DNA of 10,496 nt from RUG760 sp045642205 (GTDB lineage: Bacteria > Bacillota > Clostridia > Lachnospirales > Bianqueaceae), in contig JAZUIK010000037.1 of assembly GCA_045642205.1 (NCBI GenBank), forward strand, positions 1 to 10,496, in the 5' to 3' direction. The notes under the pieces were generated by a model, which ran no database searches, was not told the DNA's origin, and saw only the letters and a program-made list of their open reading frames with translations. Of the stretch, positions 6,532 through 10,496 are shown one piece after another. Position 1 is the stretch's first letter. The number at the start of each line of letters is the position of its first letter. The translations under genes were made by a program, and so were the position numbers.

Positions 6532-6560
6532 TTTACATGGAAAAACGAGTGTGTTAAAAT
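6532..6560 (+). promoter_or_regulatory. Distal promoter candidate for the dehydrogenase gene
   Basis: TTTACA (6532-6537), a 17-base spacer, then TAAAAT (6555-6560). Both boxes match consensus at five of six positions. It would give a leader of about 158 bases that includes the inverted repeat arms at 6567-6576 and 6633-6642. Confidence 0.5.
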
Positions 6561-6566
6561 AATAAC

Positions 6567-6642
6567 AAACAGTTCAAGACGCATGCCTTGCGAAATTATT
6601 TTTTTATCTTTCATATTAAAATGGTTTTGAAATGAACTGTTT
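6567..6642. repeat. Separated 10-bp inverted repeat with a nested dyad upstream of the dehydrogenase
   Basis: AAACAGTTCA (6567-6576) is the exact reverse complement of TGAACTGTTT (6633-6642), 56 bases apart. The second arm also lies inside a local dyad with arms TGAAA (6628-6632) and TTTCA (6640-6644). The first arm lies at the start of the distal transcript and the second about 15 bases upstream of the proximal -35. This fits two half-related protein sites or an RNA stem; which one is unknown. Confidence 0.5.
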
Positions 6643-6656
6643 CAGCCCCTTGGCGA

Positions 6657-6685
6657 TTGAAAGCATGTCGCCTAAGTGGTACAAT
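6657..6685 (+). promoter_or_regulatory. Proximal promoter for the dehydrogenase gene
   Basis: TTGAAA (6657-6662) and TACAAT (6680-6685) are separated by exactly 17 bases. Transcription would begin near 6692, about 33 bases before ATG 6725, with the AAGGAGGG ribosome binding site in between. Confidence 0.65.
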
Positions 6686-6724
6686 TATATTGCTTCAAAT
6701 AAATTTTTAAGGAGGGTGATTCCC

Positions 6725-7498
6725 ATGAAGAATTACTTTGATCTTACCGGCCAGGTAGCTGTTGTTACCGGCTGCTCCACCGGTCTTGGCGTACAGATGG
6801 CTAAGGCTCTGGCTAACCAGGGCTGCAACATCGTTGCTATGGCTCGTCGTCAGAACCTTATCGACGAAGTCGCTAAGGAAATTTCCGAGACCTACGGCGT
6901 AAAGGCTATCGGCGTTCGCTGTGACATCACCGATACCGAGTCTGTTGAGGCTGCTGTTGATGCTACCATGAAGGAATTCGGCCGCATCGATATCCTGATC
7001 AACAACGCAGGTACCGGCGGAGTTACTCCCGCTGAGGATATGCCCGATGAGACCTTCCAGCACGAGATGGACATCGACCTGTTCGGAACCTTCAAGGTTG
7101 CTCGTAGCGTTGCAAAGAAGGCAATGATCCCCGCTGGCTACGGCCGCATCATCAACATCGCTTCCATGTACGGCCTTGTTGGTAACAAGATCGCTCCTAC
7201 CGCTTGCTATCATGCAGCTAAGGGTGGTGTTGTTAACCTTACCCGTGCTCTGGCAGCAGAGTGGGGCGAGAAGGGCATCACCGTTAACGGAATCTGCCCC
7301 GGTTACTTCTATACCCCTCTGACCGTTGATACTCTGAACTCTGAGTTCTTCCAGAACTATGCTAGAACCATGATTCCTCTGGCACGTTATGGAAACGAAG
7401 GCGAGCTTGACAGCACTGCTATCTTCCTTGCTTCTCCCGCTTCCTCTTACGTAAACGGACAGAATATCGCTGTTGACGGCGGTTACACCTGCATGTAA
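6725..7498 (+). CDS. Short-chain dehydrogenase/reductase, gluconate 5-dehydrogenase-like
   Basis: Classical SDR of 257 residues that oxidises a hydroxyl or reduces a ketone with NAD(P)H, in the cytosol. The cofactor motif TGCSTGLG is at 15-22 and NNAG follows the DILI strand. Catalytic Ser147 (NIASMYG), Tyr162 and Lys166 (YHAAK) are present, with a C-terminal GYFYTP segment and VDGGYTCM end. The overall style (FDLTGQVAVVTG start) is closest by eye to gluconate 5-dehydrogenase and related polyol or keto-sugar dehydrogenases, but the substrate cannot be fixed. The frame is open further upstream to an ATG at 6632, but AAGGAGGGTG directly before 6725 and the FDLTG opening mark 6725 as the start. 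It is transcribed divergently from the two epimerases, suggesting a shared pathway. A GAAA-capped hairpin and a terminator follow. Confidence 0.88.
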   Translation: MKNYFDLTGQVAVVTGCSTGLGVQMAKALANQGCNIVAMARRQNLIDEVAKEISETYGVKAIGVRCDITDTESVEAAVDATMKEFGRIDILINNAGTGGVTPAEDMPDETFQHEMDIDLFGTFKVARSVAKKAMIPAGYGRIINIASMYGLVGNKIAPTACYHAAKGGVVNLTRALAAEWGEKGITVNGICPGYFYTPLTVDTLNSEFFQNYARTMIPLARYGNEGELDSTAIFLASPASSYVNGQNIAVDGGYTCM

Positions 7499-7511
7499 TT
7501 TCTGTTGATAC

Positions 7512-7535
7512 CCGGGAGCAGGAAACTGCTCCCGG
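7512..7535 (+). other. Perfect GAAA-capped hairpin after the dehydrogenase gene
   Basis: CCGGGAGCAG (7512-7521) pairs perfectly with CTGCTCCCGG (7526-7535) around a GAAA tetraloop. It begins 14 bases after the stop codon. No T-run follows, so it is more likely a 3'-end stabilising structure preceding the terminator at 7550. Confidence 0.7.
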
Positions 7536-7549
7536 ATTCAATATCCATT

Positions 7550-7578
7550 AAGACGGCTGTGCTATCCAGCCGTCTTTT
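7550..7578 (+). terminator. Intrinsic terminator for the dehydrogenase gene
   Basis: AAGACGGCTG (7550-7559) pairs perfectly with CAGCCGTCTT (7567-7576) across a 7-base loop, and the T-run extends to 7578. Confidence 0.85.
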
Positions 7579-7616
7579 ACTGCATTTCTGATGCAATCTG
7601 ATTACAGCATTCTTTC

Positions 7617-7657
7617 ATCGATAGTACCTGAAAGTCTCACTTTCAGGTACTATCGAT
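7617..7657. promoter_or_regulatory. 18-bp perfect dyad upstream of nfnA
   Basis: ATCGATAGTACCTGAAAG (7617-7634) is exactly inverted at 7640-7657 around the loop TCTCA. It ends 52 bases before the nfnA start. No T-run follows, so it is not a standard terminator. It may be a regulator binding site or a leader stem-loop. I could not find a convincing promoter between it and the gene. Confidence 0.65.
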
Positions 7658-7684
7658 TCCATATGCATGAAAGGATGTTAAATA

Positions 7685-7702
7685 ATGAAAGGGAAGGAAT
7701 AG
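7685..7702 (+). CDS. Possible five-codon leader peptide (MKGKE)
   Basis: ATG 7685 to TAG 7700-7702 encodes Met-Lys-Gly-Lys-Glu. AAAGGA (7670-7675) lies 9 bases upstream, a better-placed Shine-Dalgarno than that of nfnA itself. Its last codons overlap the purine-rich sequence GGGAAGGA that serves nfnA. It could influence nfnA translation by coupling, or be chance. Confidence 0.2.
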   Translation: MKGKE

Positions 7703-7709
7703 ATCTATT

Positions 7710-8561
7710 ATGTACGAGATCGTTAGAAAGAAAGTCCTGAACCCCACCGTAACCCAGATGGAAATCGCTGCTCCTCGCGTTGCTAAGAAGGCAAAGCCCG
7801 GTCAGTTCATCATCCTTCGTACCGACGAAATGGGTGAGCGTATTCCTCTTACCGTGGCAGGCACCAATCCTGAAGAAGGTACTGTAAAGATCATTTTCCA
7901 GATTGTCGGTGGAACCACCGAGAAGCTGAATCACATGAACGAAGGCGATTGCCTCCAGGACTTCGTAGGTCCTCTGGGCGTTGCTACTCACATCGAAGGC
8001 AAGAAGAAGGTCTGTGTTGTCGGTGGTGGTGTTGGCTGTGCTATCGCTATGCCCGTTGCTCAGGCTCTGCATGCTCAGGGTACTGAAGTTACCAGCATCA
8101 TTGGTTTCAGAAACAAGGATCTGCTGATCCTCGAAGATGAGTTCAATGCTTGCTCCGACAAGCTGGTCGTCATGACTGATGACGGTTCCTATGCTCGTCA
8201 GGGTAACGTTACCATTCCTCTTAAGGAAATGCTCGAAGCTGGTGAGCAGTTCGACGAAGTCATCACCATCGGACCCCTGATCATGATGAAGTTCGTTGTT
8301 GCTGCATGCAAACCCTTCGGTGTTCCCGTAACCGCTTCCATGAACCCCATCATGATCGATGGTACCGGAATGTGCGGCGGCTGCCGTCTGACCCTGAACC
8401 AGGATGGTAAGAAGGTCACCAAGTTCGCTTGTGTTGACGGTCCTGATTTCAATGGTTATGAGATCGATTTCGATGAAGCTATGTCCCGTGGCAGAATGTA
8501 TGCTGATTTCGAGCGTAAGGCTCACGAAGCAGCTTGCAACCTGTTCAAGAAGGCTGAATAA
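7710..8561 (+). CDS. nfnA: NADH-dependent reduced ferredoxin:NADP+ oxidoreductase, small subunit NfnA
   Basis: FAD and [2Fe-2S] subunit (283 residues) of the electron-bifurcating transhydrogenase that reversibly couples NADPH oxidation to reduction of ferredoxin and NAD+. An FAD-binding barrel occupies about 1-95 (PGQFIILR, RIPLTVAG), followed by an NAD-binding domain opening with VCVVGGGVG at 101-109. The C-terminal cluster segment has DGTGMCGGC, giving Asp218, Cys222 and Cys225, with Cys241 in FACVDGPDF. One Asp and three Cys ligands are characteristic of NfnA and separate it from PyrK, which uses four Cys. The adjacent nfnB gene settles the assignment. The Shine-Dalgarno is GGGAAGGA with a long spacer to ATG 7710. 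The gene is often annotated as sulfide dehydrogenase or dihydroorotate dehydrogenase electron-transfer subunit. Confidence 0.92.
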   Translation: MYEIVRKKVLNPTVTQMEIAAPRVAKKAKPGQFIILRTDEMGERIPLTVAGTNPEEGTVKIIFQIVGGTTEKLNHMNEGDCLQDFVGPLGVATHIEGKKKVCVVGGGVGCAIAMPVAQALHAQGTEVTSIIGFRNKDLLILEDEFNACSDKLVVMTDDGSYARQGNVTIPLKEMLEAGEQFDEVITIGPLIMMKFVVAACKPFGVPVTASMNPIMIDGTGMCGGCRLTLNQDGKKVTKFACVDGPDFNGYEIDFDEAMSRGRMYADFERKAHEAACNLFKKAE

Positions 8562-8573
8562 GGAGGCATTATA

Positions 8574-9983
8574 ATGGCAATTAATCCTAAGAAGCATGAG
8601 ATGCCTACCCAGGCACCTGAAGTCAGAGCACATAACTTCAAAGAGGTTGCTACCGGTTATCCCGTAGAGATCGCTGTTGAAGAAGCAAAGCGCTGCCTGA
8701 ATTGTAAGAATCGTCCCTGTGTTAACGGATGCCCCGTTAACATCAATATTCCTGAGTTCATCCAGGAGATCGTTAAGCAGAACTTTGAGGGTGCTTACCA
8801 GATCATTTCCGAGTCCTCTTCTCTTCCCGCTGTCTGCGGACGTGTATGTCCTCAGGAATCTCAGTGTGAGAGCAAGTGTACTCTGGGCATCAAGTTTGAG
8901 CCCGTTGGAATCGGTCGTCTGGAGCGTTTCGTTGCTGACTGGCATAACGAGAACGCTACTGCAGCTCCCGTTGCTCCTGCTCCCAACGGCCACAAGGTCG
9001 CTGTTGTCGGTTCCGGTCCTTCCGGTCTGACCTGTGCTGGTGACCTGGCAAAGAAGGGTTACAAGGTTTCCGTATTCGAAGCTCTGCATACTGCAGGTGG
9101 CGTTCTTGTTTACGGTATCCCCGAGTTCCGTCTTCCCAAGAGCATTGTTGCTAAGGAAGTTGAGACTCTGAAGGCTCTTGGCGTAGACGTTGAGACCAAC
9201 GTTGTTATCGGTAAGACCCTGACCATCGACGAGCTGTTCGAGGACGGCTATGAGGCTGTTTTCGTAGGTTCCGGTGCTGGTCTTCCCAATTTCATGGGCA
9301 TCCCCGGCGAGAGCTACAAAGGTGTTTACTCCGCTAACGAGTTCCTTACCCGTTCCAACCTGATGAAGGCATACCTCGACAATCCCGACACCCCCATCAT
9401 GAAGGGTGGTAAGGTCGCTATCGTCGGTGGTGGTAACGTTGCTATGGACGCAGCTCGTACCGCTCTTCGTCTTGGCGCTGAGAAGGTTTATATCGTATAT
9501 CGTCGTTCCATGGACGAGCTTCCCGCTCGTAAGGAAGAAGTTGAGCATGCAGAGGAAGAAGGAATCGACTTCCAGCTGCTGAAGAATCCTGTTGAGATTC
9601 TTGGCTACAACAACCCTGATGATCCTCGTGATCCCAAGAACGGATTTGTTACCGGTATGAAGTGTATCAAGATGGAACTTGGTGAGCCCGATGCAAAGGG
9701 CCGTCGTCGTCCCATCCCCGTAGAAGGTTCTGAGTTCGTTCTGGATGTAGATGCAGTTGTTATCTCCATCGGAACCTCTCCCAACCCCCTGATCAAGGAT
9801 ACCACAAAGGGCCTTGAGGTTAACGCACACGGCGGTATCATCGTCAATGAGAATGGTCTGACCTCTCGTGACGCTGTTTATGCCGGTGGTGATGCTGTTA
9901 CCGGTGCTGCTACCGTTATCTCCGCAATGGGCGCAGGTAAGGTTGCTGCAAAGGCAATTGACGAATATCTGAGCAACAAGTAA
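8574..9983 (+). CDS. nfnB: NADH-dependent reduced ferredoxin:NADP+ oxidoreductase, large subunit NfnB
   Basis: Large subunit (469 residues) of the Nfn complex; it carries the bifurcating FAD, two [4Fe-4S] clusters and the NADPH site. Eight cysteines near the N-terminus form the cluster segments: Cys41, 44, 49 and 53 (CLNCKNRPCVNGC) and Cys88, 92, 98 and 102 (CGRVCPQESQCESKC). A FAD Rossmann motif (VAVVGSGPSG) follows near 143, then a second dinucleotide fold (VAIVGGGNVAMDAARTALRL) near 283 with the VYRRS segment expected for NADPH. A C-terminal YAGGDAVTGAATVISAMGAG closes the FAD domain. Homologous to the small subunit of glutamate synthase, hence the common label gltA/gltD; the fused partner glutaminase subunit is absent and nfnA is adjacent. 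It begins 12 bases after nfnA, with AAGGAGG overlapping the nfnA stop. Confidence 0.94.
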   Translation: MAINPKKHEMPTQAPEVRAHNFKEVATGYPVEIAVEEAKRCLNCKNRPCVNGCPVNINIPEFIQEIVKQNFEGAYQIISESSSLPAVCGRVCPQESQCESKCTLGIKFEPVGIGRLERFVADWHNENATAAPVAPAPNGHKVAVVGSGPSGLTCAGDLAKKGYKVSVFEALHTAGGVLVYGIPEFRLPKSIVAKEVETLKALGVDVETNVVIGKTLTIDELFEDGYEAVFVGSGAGLPNFMGIPGESYKGVYSANEFLTRSNLMKAYLDNPDTPIMKGGKVAIVGGGNVAMDAARTALRLGAEKVYIVYRRSMDELPARKEEVEHAEEEGIDFQLLKNPVEILGYNNPDDPRDPKNGFVTGMKCIKMELGEPDAKGRRRPIPVEGSEFVLDVDAVVISIGTSPNPLIKDTTKGLEVNAHGGIIVNENGLTSRDAVYAGGDAVTGAATVISAMGAGKVAAKAIDEYLSNK

Positions 9984-9986
9984 GAT
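9958..9986 (+). promoter_or_regulatory. Putative promoter for the NAD kinase gene inside the end of nfnB
   Basis: TTGACG (9958-9963) and TAAGAT (9981-9986) are separated by exactly 17 bases; the -10 overlaps the nfnB stop codon. Start of transcription would be near 9993, just before the terminator-like hairpin. The -35 lies within coding sequence, so it may be coincidental. Confidence 0.4.
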
Positions 9987-9996
9987 ATAAATAAGG

Positions 9997-10028
9997 ATGC
10001 CGACAGGATCACTCCTGTCGGCATTTTT
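9997..10028 (+). terminator. Intrinsic terminator of nfnAB
   Basis: ATGCCGACAGGA (9997-10008) pairs perfectly with TCCTGTCGGCAT (10013-10024) around TCAC, followed by a T-run to 10028. It is a strong Rho-independent terminator. Only 21 bases separate it from the next start codon. Confidence 0.9.
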
Positions 10029-10049
10029 CTTATATCGAGGTAATTTTTG

Positions 10050-10496
10050 ATGAAGCTTTTTCTTTCTCCCAATCTCTATACTGAGCTTCAATGCACTCAG
10101 GCACTGGAATGCATAGAGGTTTTGAAACAGCGAGAGGATACCCTCCTCTCTCTTTCCCCGGAAGATTCTATGAAGCTTTTCGGAAACATGGAATCCGCAC
10201 GTTTTTCACCGGATGAGTGTGACCTGATCGTCTCTTTAGGCGGAGATGGTGCTGTTCTTCGTGCAGCACAATTTGCCATAGCTGCAGACAAACCCCTGAT
10301 CGGTATCAACAGTGCCCGCCTGGGCTTTCTCTGTGCCATTCCTTTTATCGGGATTCAGCATTTTTATGTCCTTCTGGATAGCTGTAATATCACCGAGCGT
10401 GCCCTTCTGGAATGCAGCTACAAAGATGCTACCTACTATGCTCTGAACGATGTAACCATCGGTAAACCTAACTTCGGTGAAACGGTCGATCTGACG
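10050..10496 (+). CDS. nadK: NAD kinase, N-terminal part (cut by window edge)
   Basis: The enzyme phosphorylates NAD+ to NADP+ in the cytosol. From ATG 10050 (GAGG at 10037-10040) the frame is open for 149 codons to the right edge; the family is usually about 270-300 residues, so roughly the first half is here. The signature GGDG is at 64-67 (SLGGDGAVLRAA), followed by GINSARLGFL at 85-94 and ALNDVTIG at 131-138, in the order and spacing of NAD kinases. Two positions differ from the usual form: Ala follows GGDG where Thr is common, and Ala replaces the Gly normally found in GINxG. The gene follows the nfnAB terminator closely, and its product supplies the NADP pool that Nfn uses. Assignment is good, although only half the protein is seen. 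Confidence 0.88.
   Translation, partial: MKLFLSPNLYTELQCTQALECIEVLKQREDTLLSLSPEDSMKLFGNMESARFSPDECDLIVSLGGDGAVLRAAQFAIAADKPLIGINSARLGFLCAIPFIGIQHFYVLLDSCNITERALLECSYKDATYYALNDVTIGKPNFGETVDLT

Noticed and set aside
6578..6610. Attenuator-like hairpin before a T-run in the dehydrogenase leader
   Set aside because: Only a 4-bp stem (CGCA/TGCG) can form before the T-run, too weak to support a terminator call.
6632..6724. N-terminal extension of the dehydrogenase starting at ATG 6632
   Set aside because: The extension spans the proximal promoter and has no Shine-Dalgarno; AAGGAGGG before ATG 6725 and the normal SDR length favour the shorter protein.
8574..9983. Glutamate synthase small subunit
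   Set aside because: The fold is homologous, but no large glutamate synthase subunit is present and the gene directly follows nfnA, whose Asp plus three Cys cluster motif marks the Nfn complex.
7650..10091. Open reading frame of about 813 codons antisense to nfnA and nfnB
   Set aside because: It is in exact codon-opposite-codon register with both genes, so its stops would arise only from TTA, CTA or TCA sense codons, which these strongly biased genes avoid. The predicted protein is low-complexity with no family signature, and it crosses the nfnAB terminator.

Overview
The window looks like a chromosomal segment of a moderately low-GC Gram-positive anaerobe, most likely a clostridium of the Lachnospiraceae type. 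The basis is strong GGAGG-type ribosome binding sites, sigma-A-like promoters, a luxS gene, an electron-bifurcating NfnAB transhydrogenase and a BmrU/DgkB-type lipid kinase. The placement is an inference from gene content and style, not from a database match.

Layout. Bases 1-88 hold the 3' end of an unidentified plus-strand gene, followed by a bidirectional terminator (124-153). On the minus strand come luxS (190-651) and, upstream of it, a small two-helix membrane protein with a long Asn/Pro/Tyr/Gln-rich tail (712-1377). Diverging from that gene is an HtrA-type membrane serine protease (1551-3149). Its N-terminal NPY-repeat tail carries an in-frame TGA at 1770-1772; the membrane anchor, protease domain and PDZ domain lie downstream and have their own possible start at 1908. 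A lipid kinase gene follows (3196-4086). A 236-base structured gap with several large inverted repeats separates it from two tandem, closely related TIM-barrel sugar isomerase/epimerase genes on the minus strand (4323-5351 and 5420-6397).

A 327-base intergenic region with clear promoters in both directions and several dyads separates this pair from a divergent short-chain dehydrogenase (6725-7498). After terminators comes nfnAB (7710-8561 and 8574-9983), encoding NADH-dependent reduced ferredoxin:NADP+ oxidoreductase. The start of an NAD kinase gene (10050 to the right edge) ends the window.

How the genes fit together. The two epimerases and the dehydrogenase look like a catabolic module for a sugar, polyol or keto-sugar, with shared control between them. 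NfnAB and NAD kinase both serve the NADP(H) pool. HtrA, the tailed membrane protein and the lipid kinase are envelope functions; the first two have matching N-terminal tails and are transcribed divergently. I saw no mobile element, CRISPR array, tRNA, rRNA or defence system. The most unusual points are the TGA inside the htrA tail, the matching tails of the divergent pair, and the structured non-coding elements at 4109-4322 and 7617-7657.
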